Below the pieces are notes generated by a model. It saw only the letters and a list, made by a program, of their open reading frames with translations, did not search any database and was not told where the DNA came from. From JAGQYP01 sp041392305 (GTDB taxonomy: Bacteria; Bacteroidota; Bacteroidia; Flavobacteriales_D; Crocinitomicaceae), in NCBI GenBank assembly GCA_041392305.1, contig JAWKMJ010000010.1, forward strand, positions 62,001 to 126,000: a DNA stretch of 64,000 nt, written 5' to 3'. Below, piece by piece: positions 40,491 through 49,583 of this stretch (position 1 is the stretch's first letter; each line of letters starts with the position of its first letter). The position numbers and the translations under genes are program-made.

Positions 40491-41885
40491 TTAAATAGTT
40501 TTAGTAAAGGAATAGGCGTCATTCATGATCATCTCAGCCAGTTCATTTGCACGCTCTTCACTAATGGATTCTGAATAAACACGAATGATTGGTTCTGTAT
40601 TGCTTTTTCTAAGATGAACCCATTCATTTCCAAAAATGATCTTTACTCCATCTATGGTATTTATCTCTTCCTTCGAGTATTTTTCTTTCAATTGTTCGAG
40701 AATGGCATCCACATTCGTATCTGCCGTCAATTGAATTTTATTTTTCGATATATGGTAATTTGGATATTGTGCTTTTAACTCGGTCATCTTCATTTTCTTA
40801 TGAGCGAGATGAGTTAGAAACAGGGCAATACCAACCAAAGCATCACGACCATAATGAAGTTCTGGAAAGATGATTCCACCATTACCTTCACCTCCAATGA
40901 CAGCTTTTTGTTCTTTCATTTTCTCTACTACATTCACTTCACCAACGGCAGAGCTAAAATATTGGCAACCATGGTCTTCAGTAATATTTCTTAAAGCAAT
41001 AGTGGAAGAAAGGTTCGATACGGTGATTCCTTTTTGTTTACTTAAAATATAGTCTGAAACAGCAACCAATGTATATTCTTCTCCGAACATGCTGCCATCT
41101 TCATTTACTAATGCCAATCGGTCAACATCTGGATCCACAACTATACCCAAATCGCATTTTTTCGAGCGAATTAAACTTGAAATTTCTGTCAGATTTTCGG
41201 GTAAAGGTTCTGGATTATGCGGGAAATGTCCGTTTGGCTCACAGTACAACTCTTCTATTTGTTGAACACCTAGAGCTTTAAGTAACATAGGCACAGCAAT
41301 TCCGCCTGTAGAATTTACACAATCAATTGCCACTTTAAAGTTTGCATTTTTGATTAAGTTGGTGTCTACCGATCCAATCTCTAAAATAGCTTCAATATGT
41401 TGTTCTATTGCATTAGTTACAAATTGTTGACTTCCTAGATGATCGACATCAGCGTACTTAAAGGATTCTTCTTCAGCGATCTCCAATATTTTTGCGCCAT
41501 CTTTATCCGAAACAAATTCGCCTTTCGCATTTAGTAGTTTAAGTGCATTCCACTCTTTAGGATTGTGCGAGGCAGTCAATATGATTCCTCCATTAGCCTT
41601 GTACTTTGGAACCATGACCTCCACTGTAGGAGTAGTAGATAGGCCTAAATTGATTACATCGATGCCTAAGGCATTTAATGTGCTTATAACTAAGTTTTCA
41701 CACATTTCTCCTGAAATTCTGGCATCTCTTCCGACTACAATTTTGGTATTTTCTGAAGTTGATTGATTCTTAATCCATTCACCATACGCACTGGTAAATT
41801 TCACTATATCTAGCGGAGTAAGATTTTCACCGGTATTTCCTCCGATTGTACCTCTAATTCCACTAATTGATTTTATTAATGTCAT
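40491..41885 (-). CDS. glmM: Phosphoglucosamine mutase / phosphohexomutase
   Basis: 464 residues, the expected length. It converts glucosamine-6-phosphate to glucosamine-1-phosphate for peptidoglycan and lipopolysaccharide precursors. ISGIRGTIGGNTGENLTP is the start. The phosphoserine active site is ILTASHNPKEWNALK near residue 103. The metal loop is VDPDVDRLALVNEDG, the sugar loop is GGEGNGGIIFP and the phosphate-binding loop is RKSNTEPIIRVYSE. All four conserved loops are intact. A relative acting on mannose is possible, but the GEGNGG loop favours GlmM. It is one base upstream of the desulfurase gene. Confidence 0.9.
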   Translation of the reverse strand: MTLIKSISGIRGTIGGNTGENLTPLDIVKFTSAYGEWIKNQSTSENTKIVVGRDARISGEMCENLVISTLNALGIDVINLGLSTTPTVEVMVPKYKANGGIILTASHNPKEWNALKLLNAKGEFVSDKDGAKILEIAEEESFKYADVDHLGSQQFVTNAIEQHIEAILEIGSVDTNLIKNANFKVAIDCVNSTGGIAVPMLLKALGVQQIEELYCEPNGHFPHNPEPLPENLTEISSLIRSKKCDLGIVVDPDVDRLALVNEDGSMFGEEYTLVAVSDYILSKQKGITVSNLSSTIALRNITEDHGCQYFSSAVGEVNVVEKMKEQKAVIGGEGNGGIIFPELHYGRDALVGIALFLTHLAHKKMKMTELKAQYPNYHISKNKIQLTADTNVDAILEQLKEKYSKEEINTIDGVKIIFGNEWVHLRKSNTEPIIRVYSESISEERANELAEMIMNDAYSFTKTI

Positions 41886-42077
41886 ATTCTTCTTGTTTGC
41901 TGTGATACAAATATATCTGATTTCATTGGATTCTGTAGTTGCATGTTGACTAGGATTCTACAAAAGAATGTTGATTTCAAAGATAATTATAAATTGTAGG
42001 TGTTAACGATAAGTTAATGAGGGTAATAAGTTGTTTTTTTGGGGTATATTGGCTGACTCAACTAAAATAATAAACAG

Positions 42078-42587
42078 ATGAAAAAAACATTATTATTCGG
42101 CTTCTTATTTGCCGTAATTTTCACTTATTCACAAGAATTAAAGGTGAACGCTGCTGATGCAAAAATCGGTTTTAATTTTGTGAATGAAAGTACCAAAGGA
42201 ACCTTGAAAGGTTTGACTGCAACGATTAAGTTTGATGCATCTAATCTCTCTTTAGCATCAATTTCAGGTACAGTTGATGTGAGTACAATTTCTACGGGAA
42301 ATGGAACCAGAGACAAGCATTTAAAGTCAGGAGAGTATTTTGATGCAGAAAAATACCCAAAAATATCCTTTAAAAGCAATTCAATTACAAAGGAAGGAAA
42401 CGGATATAAAATGGTAGGTAAACTGAAAATTAAGGATGTAGAAAAAGAGGTGACTTTTAATTTTACTTACGAAGGAAAAGTATTTAAAGGTAAGGCTACC
42501 ATCTATTCTTCCGATTTCGGAATTTCAATGAAAAAGAAAAGAGAAATGAATCAGGTGGATATTTCTATTGAAATACCTGTGTTATAG
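42078..42587 (+). CDS. YceI family periplasmic protein
   Basis: 169 residues with signal peptide MKKTLLFGFLFAVIFTYSQ. The lipocalin-like YceI barrel is recognisable from IKFDASNLSLASISGTVDVSTISTGN (seen in pieces), RDKHLKSGEYFDAEKYPKISF and VGKLKIKDVEKEVTFNF. YceI proteins bind long isoprenoid chains such as polyprenyl quinone in some bacteria. Its stop overlaps ribH on the opposite strand by six bases. Confidence 0.92.
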   Translation: MKKTLLFGFLFAVIFTYSQELKVNAADAKIGFNFVNESTKGTLKGLTATIKFDASNLSLASISGTVDVSTISTGNGTRDKHLKSGEYFDAEKYPKISFKSNSITKEGNGYKMVGKLKIKDVEKEVTFNFTYEGKVFKGKATIYSSDFGISMKKKREMNQVDISIEIPVL

Positions 42588-43073
42588 ACTCTTTTTTAAA
42601 GCAAGCATTTTTAAACAAGCTATTGCTCCTTCTACACCTTTATTACCGTGTTTCCCACCAGAACGATCAATGGCTTGTTGCTTTGTATTATCAGTAAGTA
42701 CACAGAAAATTGTGGGCTTATTGAATTTTAAATTCACATCCTTAATACCAAGGGCTGCTGCCTCACATACAAAATCAAAATGCTTTGTTTCACCTTGAAT
42801 GACGCTACCAATGCATATTACTCCGTCCACTGTGTTAGAACTTTCGTAAAGATATTGTGCGGCTAGTGGAAGTTCAAAAGTTCCAGGAACAGGTTTAATT
42901 AAAATATTGCTTTCCTTTACTCCATGTTTAAGGAGAGTAGTCTTAGCTCCTTCCAGAAGATTACCAGTGATGTCGTTATTCCACTCGGAAACAACAATGC
43001 CGATTATGAAATCGGCACCATTTGGAATATCTTCAATATTGTATTTTGATAGATTGTTGCCTGCTGTAGCCAT
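42582..43073 (-). CDS. ribH: 6,7-dimethyl-8-ribityllumazine synthase
   Basis: 163 residues. It condenses the ribityl-pyrimidine with 3,4-dihydroxybutanone 4-phosphate, the penultimate step of riboflavin synthesis, and assembles into a 60-mer or pentamer. Motifs: GIVVSEWNNDIT, KPVPGTFELPLAA, VICIGSVIQGETKHFDFVCE with the catalytic His (GxTxHF region), and FCVLTDNTKQQAIDRSGGKHGNKG. It follows the TPR gene on the minus strand without spacing. Confidence 0.95.
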   Translation of the reverse strand: MATAGNNLSKYNIEDIPNGADFIIGIVVSEWNNDITGNLLEGAKTTLLKHGVKESNILIKPVPGTFELPLAAQYLYESSNTVDGVICIGSVIQGETKHFDFVCEAAALGIKDVNLKFNKPTIFCVLTDNTKQQAIDRSGGKHGNKGVEGAIACLKMLALKKSL

Positions 43074-43729
43074 TACGAATTTTCTGCTCTTGCTATGTAT
43101 TTGTCAATATTAGTGGCAAAATCGGATTTTTCATATTCTTCTTTAATAGTTTTGTACAACTCAAGTGCCTTAGAAAAATCACCATTCGTTTCATGTATAG
43201 CCGCGGCCTTCATCATAAAATAAGGCGTTGAAAAAGGATTTGGCTTTCTTTTGTAGGCTTCTTCATATTTGGTTAAAGCTTCACCAAGTTGATTCATTTC
43301 AGAATAACAATCTCCTTGTGCCCCGATTGCAAAAGTACCGATCATTACATCCTCAAATTGAACTTGACTAAAATAATCCAATGCCTCCTGATATTTTCCT
43401 TGATCTCTGAGCGCAAGTCCTATTTCAAATTTAGCTCGATCTCCTCCAATATATCCATCGTATTCAGAGGCGATTGACAACAACCCTTCAAAATCTCCTG
43501 GTTTTCCATTTAAAGCAAGATCTAGAGAATCAATTTCTAAGTATTTTTCTGCCTTCCATGCAATTGTCTTAGATTCCTCGTTCGTTGGTTCCCAGAAAAA
43601 TTTGATGTATGCAAAGTATCCCACAGCCGTAAGCAGTCCTATTCCAATAATAACTGAACCGATAAACAATCCTTTATTTGATTTCAGCTTACTAAACCAA
43701 TCATTTTTTACATGCAAGTCTTCTGACAT
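43073..43729 (-). CDS. Membrane-anchored TPR protein
   Basis: 218 residues from the methionine at 43729 (MSEDLHVKNDWFSKLKSN). One N-terminal helix (GLFIGSVIIGIGLLTAVGYFA) is followed by TPR motifs, e.g. KFEIGLALRDQGKYQEALDYF, AQGDCYSEMNQLGEALTKY and KAAAIHETNGDFSKALELY. It resembles YfgM-type proteins with a single anchor and periplasmic TPRs. Its stop overlaps the ribH start by one base, so the two are likely co-transcribed, although a functional link is not obvious. Confidence 0.8.
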   Translation of the reverse strand: MSEDLHVKNDWFSKLKSNKGLFIGSVIIGIGLLTAVGYFAYIKFFWEPTNEESKTIAWKAEKYLEIDSLDLALNGKPGDFEGLLSIASEYDGYIGGDRAKFEIGLALRDQGKYQEALDYFSQVQFEDVMIGTFAIGAQGDCYSEMNQLGEALTKYEEAYKRKPNPFSTPYFMMKAAAIHETNGDFSKALELYKTIKEEYEKSDFATNIDKYIARAENS

Positions 43730-43931
43730 AACTTCATTCGTTTTTTGAGTGGTGCAAAAATATATAATTTTTAATTGAGTTAACAAATATGTAAGAAAAA
43801 TATGTGGTTTTCGTTCTTGAAATGGTTTTTAATTTTATTTTCGCGTTGACAACTTGTCAGGAAATCTTCTCTGGCAAAGAATTTGAATTAATTATTCTAC
43901 TAGAATAGTACTAATTTAGAATAAAGAAATT

Positions 43932-44249
43932 ATGGCATTAGAAATTACAGAGGCAAACTTCGAGGAAGTTGTTATGAACTCAGACAAACCAGTAGTGATT
44001 GACTTTTGGGCAGCATGGTGTGGTCCATGTAAAATGATAGGTCCAGTTATTGAAGAAATGGCAGGAGAATATGATGGAAAAGCGGTAGTAGGAAAAGTTG
44101 ATGTTGATCAGAATCCTTCGATTTCGCAGAAATTTGGTGTAAGAAACATTCCCACAGTCTTGTTCATAAAGAACGGAGAAGTAGTAGATAAATCAGTTGG
44201 AGCTGTACCAAAAGGGCAACTAGTTGACAAACTAGAGGCTCAACTGTAA
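43932..44249 (+). CDS. trxA: Thioredoxin
   Basis: 105 residues, standard length. The active site is FWAAWCGPCKMIGPV near residues 27-41, and the cis-proline is in GVRNIPTVLFIKNG. There is no signal peptide, so it is the cytosolic disulfide reductant. TATTTTCG at 43836-43843 fits the -7 element, about 90 bases upstream of the ATG. A terminator follows. Confidence 0.95.
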   Translation: MALEITEANFEEVVMNSDKPVVIDFWAAWCGPCKMIGPVIEEMAGEYDGKAVVGKVDVDQNPSISQKFGVRNIPTVLFIKNGEVVDKSVGAVPKGQLVDKLEAQL

Positions 44250-44270
44250 AATTTGGATTAATAAGATTTG

Positions 44271-44298
44271 AAAAAAGAGGGTGTGAGCCCTCTTTTTT
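44271..44298. terminator. Bidirectional terminator between trxA and yqgE
   Basis: AAAAAAGAGGG pairs with CCCTCTTTTTT around a short loop. A and T runs on both sides allow it to stop transcription from either direction; it overlaps the yqgE stop by two bases. Confidence 0.9.
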
Positions 44299-44872
44299 AA
44301 TTCCATAAATGATTGTCCGGGAAATTGGACATTATAGCATGTCTTTTACCTTGTTCCGACATTAATTTTCTCCAAAGATCCTTATCCTTTTGAAAGATAT
44401 ATTCTTCAGGATAATCCGTTTCAGCTACTAACCAAGATTTTTGATCAATCTCTTCAATTAATTGGTACTCCGACCAACCAGAATAGCCAAGATAGAAGCT
44501 AATATTGTTTTCATTAATTTTGTTGCTATTGAGCAAATCGATTACATTTTCAAAGCTTCCTCCCAAATAAATTGTATTTGATATTTGAATTGCATTTTCA
44601 ATTAAATCACCGGCATTGTGGAGATAAAAAAGGCTTGATTCATCTACCGGCCCACCTATTGAAATCTGAAGATTTTTGTTAGGAAATTTTTCAACCAATT
44701 CTGTTGGACTAACTTCTAAATATTTATTCAGCACAAATCCAAATGATCCTTCTTCATTATGGTCGCATAAATAGACTACAGATCTATGAAAGTGTTGTTC
44801 TTGCAAAAAGGGCTCTGCCAATAAGAATCTTCCTTTTTTTGGATCTAATTTGTTTTGAACACTTAAATCCAT
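44297..44872 (-). CDS. YqgE/AlgH family protein
   Basis: 191 residues, as expected. RFLLAEPFLQEQHFHRSVVYLCDHNEEGSFGFVLNK (seen in segments) and SIGGPVDESSLFYLH are diagnostic. FYLGYSGWSEYQLIEEIDQKSWLV is the C-terminal family region. Its molecular role is unknown; AlgH was linked to alginate regulation in Pseudomonas. It is four bases downstream of the ABC transporter gene and probably transcribed with it. Confidence 0.9.
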   Translation of the reverse strand: MDLSVQNKLDPKKGRFLLAEPFLQEQHFHRSVVYLCDHNEEGSFGFVLNKYLEVSPTELVEKFPNKNLQISIGGPVDESSLFYLHNAGDLIENAIQISNTIYLGGSFENVIDLLNSNKINENNISFYLGYSGWSEYQLIEEIDQKSWLVAETDYPEEYIFQKDKDLWRKLMSEQGKRHAIMSNFPDNHLWN

Positions 44873-44876
44873 TGAT

Positions 44877-47800
44877 TTATTTTGACCTTCCTAAATTAGA
44901 TACTAGTTCTATTGATCTTTCTATACCATCAATAAGTTTTTTGAATACATCAAAATAAAGTGTGATAATCAATAAAAATGACATTCCCCAAATAACGATC
45001 AAGTTTGCCCAAAACGTGTCTATTTCTTTCCCAAATAAGAATTTCTTTGGAGCATAGAAATGCGCACCGAAAAAACCTTTATTTGGATCTGGCATTTTGT
45101 AGATTGGGTCGCTTTTTTGAACCAAATGACCTTCATATTCAATAATATTAGTAAGATCGGTCTTGTTTAAACAGAAATTGTCTAGGCTCTCATTAGTGAA
45201 TTCTTTTACCTCTTCTTTGTAGGTGTCTACACCCATACTCATGATAATAGAATCCTTGATTCTATCATTTCTGGTATACACTGCATTGTAGTGTTTCTTT
45301 AAGGTGTTTAAGTACAATTTGATTGGTTTCACGGTTTTTTCTCCAGCAAATGTCTCACGGGTTAGGCCATCCATACATCCTTTACACTGCAAGTTTTGAA
45401 TAAATGCCTCTTCTTTTTGAATTTCATTCTTTAAAACCATGAAAGCCTTGTCAACAACTTCCTTTTTCTCAGGATCCTCCTTATAATTAGAAATATTATC
45501 CAAAGCACTAACCAATTCTGGAATCCAATAATCCCTTTTCCAAGAAGCAAAACTCTTTGTTTGTTCAAACTCATAAAATTTCTTCTGCAAATCATTTTCC
45601 TTGAACTGTGTCACAGCTAATGCTTCATAAGCCCATCTAGAGCACATAACATTCCCAATCAGAGGAACAGAGTCTTTACTTGAAATGAGTGGGTTTAATT
45701 TTTCAAATTTCACAATTACTCCACTGAATAATAATTGGGGGATAATTAAAATTGGAATCAAAATGTACACCACCTTAGCGGAGTTAAAGCTTGCTGAAAT
45801 GTTCAGTCCAAGAATGTTGGCGAAAACAGATACTGAGAAGAGTATCAACCAATATTCTAACCACATTCCCTTTATTTCTAATATGATGTTCCCTACAAGT
45901 ACAAAAAATAATGTCTGTATGGCAGAAATGAGAATCATGATAATAATCTTAGAGGCCAAATAACTTCCTTTAGACAAATTAAGGAAGGACTCTCTCTTTA
46001 AAATCTTCTGATCTTTTATGATCTCCTCAGCTGCTACAGTTAAACCAATAAAAAGAGCAACAACTACAGAAATAAATAAAAACTGGGGTAAGTTTTCACT
46101 TTTTCTGAAGACATACTCGGTTTGTTCTCCTGTTGTATTATAAAAACGTACAAAAAAAGCTAGAATTGCAGCAAGCGCAGGTGCCTCAACCATGTTAATC
46201 ACCATATATTGCTTATTCGTCAATTTAGAGAGGATGTCTCTAATGAAATAAACATAGAATTGTTTTAATATGTTTGGGATTTTAAAGATGCTATCCGGAA
46301 TTTTCTTTTTATCCGGTAAAGGTTCAAATTCAAACTCGGTTTCCTTATATCTCTTATTCCATTCCTCAGGAGAAACTTTTCGGTTGTCCGTCTGATTTCC
46401 ATATTCGTCTACTACTTTCGCATCGATGATATTGAAAATCTGCTCTGGATTTACGTTACCACAGGTTGGACAATCGCTTTCATCTGCATTAGCGTGATTC
46501 ATAGCCTTCTTGAAATAGACTACACCATCTACGGGATTAGCATTGTAAATTGGGTATCCACCTTTATCAAGGATCATCAAATCATCAAACATTTTAAATA
46601 TGTCAGATGAAGGCTGATGAATAACAACAAAAATAACCTTACCTTTTAAGGATAATTCCTTCAAAAGGTCCATAATATTTTCAGAATCTCTGGATGAAAG
46701 CCCTGAAGTGGGTTCATCTACGAACATTACAGATGGTTCACGTATTAACTCCAAGGCAATATTCAGCCTTTTTCTTTGACCTCCAGAGATATATTTGTCC
46801 AATGGGGATCCTACTTTCAAGTCTCTTGCCTCATACAATCCAAGTGAGTTCAATAAATCAAGAACCTTCTCAGATATTTGCTTATTGTTCAAATTACCGA
46901 AACAAAGCTTGGCATTGTAGAATAAGTTTTGAAATACAGTTAACTCCTCAATGAGAAGGTCATCCTGAGAAACGTATCCAATTACACCCTCTATTTCCTC
47001 AGTGTCCTTGTGAATATCGTAACCATTAATTTTGATTGTACCAGTTGATGGTTTGTTGTTCCCATTTAAAACGTTTAAAAGAGTGGATTTACCTGCGCCA
47101 GATCCTCCCATTATACCAACCAACTTGCCTGATTCTGATCTAAAATTAAAATCGTGTAAACCAATGTTACCAGCTTTGAACCTATAAGTTATGTGATTTG
47201 CCTCAAAAACAATTTTTTCCTGATTTTTGTCACTTAAGTATCTGCCAATAATATCAGAGTAGTAGATTGGCTTTACTCTTGATGACCTAATTGAAGAACC
47301 TTGATTTAGTATTTGATGACGTCCTTCTGGGATAATTTGTCCGTTCAAATAAAGGTCTGCCTCATTGAGAACTTTAAAGAAATATACATTTACTGAAGTA
47401 ACTCTTAAAATACGAATATCTCCAATCAAAGTATCGTTGTAGATATGCTTAGCCTCGCTAAATTTTTCTTCTTTCTTGTTATTGATATATAGAAAATATG
47501 GAGAATCAATCTTGTCAACGTTGTTATCAACAAACTGTTTGATGTGTCCAAATTCTTCTCTATCAATGTTAAAGGTGTCAGCAACGGTTTCAACAAACTC
47601 AAGTTCTTGCTCAGTAACAATGTCGTTTGCATTAATAAATTCTAGTAAACGAACTAGTACTACAACCTTTTGCTTTTGTGCTAATTCCTCATTTATTTGT
47701 GTACATATTTTAAGAACTTTTACGGAGTTTACAGAAGTTCTCTTTCTTTTCCCCTTTTTCTTAGCAGATTTAGCATGGTGGGTATTCAAATACTCGTCAA

Positions 47801-47999
47801 ATAATACAAGGTATTCTTCAACCAAATCAGCACTTAATTCTTGATTTAATAAGAGTTCAACTATTTTTCTCCCTTTCGAAGATGTAACTTCTTCTACAAC
47901 GTCTGATTCTTCGTTTTCGGAAACTTCGTCTTCAACATCATCTACTTTTGCAATAATTGCAAATAGCTGCATTAAGGCCTTGAGTATTCTTTCGCTCAT
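44877..47999 (-). CDS. Fused ABC transporter: TerB-like and FHA-like N-terminus, ATPase, ABC-2 permease
   Basis: 1040 residues in one chain. Residues ~1-160 are helical and resemble a TerB-like domain. Residues ~185-255 include YLNGQIIPEGRHQILNQGSS, which looks like a degenerate FHA fold. The ABC ATPase has Walker A GGSGAGKSTLLN near 297, signature YISGGQRKRLN near 402 and Walker B VMFVDEPTSG near 421, the ABCG/WHITE pattern. Six membrane helices lie in ~610-790 and one near 1015. Two cysteine pairs, CPTCG near 508 and CKGC near 870, may bind metal or form disulfides. It probably exports a lipid or hydrophobic compound, but the substrate is unknown. Two secreted-protein genes precede it on the same strand. 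Confidence 0.85.
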   Translation of the reverse strand: MSERILKALMQLFAIIAKVDDVEDEVSENEESDVVEEVTSSKGRKIVELLLNQELSADLVEEYLVLFDEYLNTHHAKSAKKKGKRKRTSVNSVKVLKICTQINEELAQKQKVVVLVRLLEFINANDIVTEQELEFVETVADTFNIDREEFGHIKQFVDNNVDKIDSPYFLYINNKKEEKFSEAKHIYNDTLIGDIRILRVTSVNVYFFKVLNEADLYLNGQIIPEGRHQILNQGSSIRSSRVKPIYYSDIIGRYLSDKNQEKIVFEANHITYRFKAGNIGLHDFNFRSESGKLVGIMGGSGAGKSTLLNVLNGNNKPSTGTIKINGYDIHKDTEEIEGVIGYVSQDDLLIEELTVFQNLFYNAKLCFGNLNNKQISEKVLDLLNSLGLYEARDLKVGSPLDKYISGGQRKRLNIALELIREPSVMFVDEPTSGLSSRDSENIMDLLKELSLKGKVIFVVIHQPSSDIFKMFDDLMILDKGGYPIYNANPVDGVVYFKKAMNHANADESDCPTCGNVNPEQIFNIIDAKVVDEYGNQTDNRKVSPEEWNKRYKETEFEFEPLPDKKKIPDSIFKIPNILKQFYVYFIRDILSKLTNKQYMVINMVEAPALAAILAFFVRFYNTTGEQTEYVFRKSENLPQFLFISVVVALFIGLTVAAEEIIKDQKILKRESFLNLSKGSYLASKIIIMILISAIQTLFFVLVGNIILEIKGMWLEYWLILFSVSVFANILGLNISASFNSAKVVYILIPILIIPQLLFSGVIVKFEKLNPLISSKDSVPLIGNVMCSRWAYEALAVTQFKENDLQKKFYEFEQTKSFASWKRDYWIPELVSALDNISNYKEDPEKKEVVDKAFMVLKNEIQKEEAFIQNLQCKGCMDGLTRETFAGEKTVKPIKLYLNTLKKHYNAVYTRNDRIKDSIIMSMGVDTYKEEVKEFTNESLDNFCLNKTDLTNIIEYEGHLVQKSDPIYKMPDPNKGFFGAHFYAPKKFLFGKEIDTFWANLIVIWGMSFLLIITLYFDVFKKLIDGIERSIELVSNLGRSK

Positions 48000-48044
48000 T
48001 CTTTAGTTATAGTAAGTAATCTAAATTGATTGTAGTTAGTTCTT

Positions 48045-48470
48045 CTATTTTTTGAAGCCTATCAACATGGTAACACAACCAGAGGATTTTCTCTCTAAAT
48101 CAAGTTTCAATTCTACTCTGCAGTTAATTGTTGATTCGACTTTAAAATCCCAATATTTGGCATTTTTATATTTTTCATTCGTGAAGAGGACATTCCCTTC
48201 CTGATCAATAATGCTGAATATCACAAAATTATCTTTTATACCAGCAGAAGTTGCAACTCTATAAGTTGAACCACCATAAAGTGTTGTCTCAAATTCTGCA
48301 GCCTCTTCAGTAAGAAACGCTTGATATAGCTGACCGTCTGAAACGAATAAGGAACCATCTTTCAAGTTTAAATAAGATTCGCAAATTGCAACTAATGAGT
48401 CACAGTTTTGTGATTTTCCACTAAATTGAAAACCAATAACAAGAATGAATATGTATAATAGCTTTTTCAT
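48045..48470 (-). CDS. Small secreted protein upstream of the ABC transporter
   Basis: 141 residues. MKKLLYIFILVIGFQFSGKSQ is a signal peptide. The mature chain has CDSLVAICESYLNLK, GGSTYRVATSAGIKDNFVIFSI and RVELKLDLERKSSGCVTMLIGF, probably a beta-sandwich with a Cys pair. No family is recognised. It lies two bases after the upstream lipoprotein stop and 45 bases before the ABC transporter gene, so it may be a periplasmic partner of that transporter. Confidence 0.6.
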   Translation of the reverse strand: MKKLLYIFILVIGFQFSGKSQNCDSLVAICESYLNLKDGSLFVSDGQLYQAFLTEEAAEFETTLYGGSTYRVATSAGIKDNFVIFSIIDQEGNVLFTNEKYKNAKYWDFKVESTINCRVELKLDLERKSSGCVTMLIGFKK

Positions 48471-48472
48471 AA

Positions 48473-49393
48473 TTATTTCACGATTGAATTTCTGATTTCA
48501 CTAACTTGAGCTGTGATTTCTGCAAGTGTATTGTCATCAATTTCTGCAGAAGATTTATTCTTAAATGTTGTAAGTCTTTTCGATTCATCTGTTACAGGCT
48601 CAATGAATTCATAGGAACTTTGTACTTTATCAAATAAACCTTTTAATTTTTCTAATCCTGAAATCAATTCATCAAATGAATCACTCGACTTGTATTCATT
48701 AAGAATCTCGATGAGTGATTTCAATGTGTTTTTCTGTTCAGCTATTCTTTTATAGATATCTTTATTTTTAGTTTTATTGGCTACATCGGTTGCGAAATAT
48801 AGCGCTTCCACCCAACCTCCAGTAAGGATTAGCACGGATATATCCTTTTGATCATTTTCTTTCAAGAATTGGTCCCCTTTTCGGTAGGCCTGAGTAATGA
48901 TCTTCACCAGAGAATCTTCGTTACTTGTATTTTCTGAAAATCGTTCTAATAACTCTTGATCAAAGGCACCTGAAATACCTAAATCTTTTGAAAGTGAATT
49001 CACCACATTGATATAATCCAATGCATCTTGTTGCTGGTCATAAATGGAAGTGTACCCCAAATCAGCTCCATAAACTCCAAGATTTAAAGCTTTATGGTAA
49101 GTAGTTGTATAGTTGGAAAGCTTGTTCGGCTTATTCAAAATTGAATTATCGTAGTTTCCTCCCTTGTCCTTGATTAACATGGCTGTTTGAATCGGAGAAG
49201 GTATCGAGAAAAGTTTGTCCCCGAACGTAGTCATTAAATTCTGATTTTTATCAATGATATCTTGATCAACGGTATTGACATCATTTTTTTTCTCTTGACC
49301 AGAACTTCCGGCATCATCCGAACCACAACTGGCAATAGATAAGGAGATCGTAATGGCTGCAATGAGCCTAATAGAATTATTCAATTTCTTCAT
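48473..49393 (-). CDS. Lipoprotein, unknown function, first gene of the ABC transporter cluster
   Basis: 306 residues. The signal ends in a lipobox, SLSIASCGSDDAG. The mature chain is almost all helical, with segments such as LFSIPSPIQTAMLIKDKGG, LNLGVYGADLGYTSIYDQQQ and LILTGGWVEALYFATDVANK. No domain is recognised. The helix-rich fold and position suggest a solute-binding or accessory lipoprotein for the 1040-residue ABC transporter; this is inference from co-orientation and tight spacing. Confidence 0.65.
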   Translation of the reverse strand: MKKLNNSIRLIAAITISLSIASCGSDDAGSSGQEKKNDVNTVDQDIIDKNQNLMTTFGDKLFSIPSPIQTAMLIKDKGGNYDNSILNKPNKLSNYTTTYHKALNLGVYGADLGYTSIYDQQQDALDYINVVNSLSKDLGISGAFDQELLERFSENTSNEDSLVKIITQAYRKGDQFLKENDQKDISVLILTGGWVEALYFATDVANKTKNKDIYKRIAEQKNTLKSLIEILNEYKSSDSFDELISGLEKLKGLFDKVQSSYEFIEPVTDESKRLTTFKNKSSAEIDDNTLAEITAQVSEIRNSIVK

Positions 49394-49583
49394 GTCTTAT
49401 TAGTTAAGAATCAGATTTGTTCTTATCGAATTCAAGTCTCAAAAATATAATTATTTTCCGTTAATCAATAGATTGAACTTAAAAAATCTATGCCCAGCAG
49501 AATTCATTTTGAATAGTTTGATTTGTGAGTTATATTTTTCAACGGCCAAGCAATTTTTGTTTATTTGCAAAAAAAGTTCAAAT

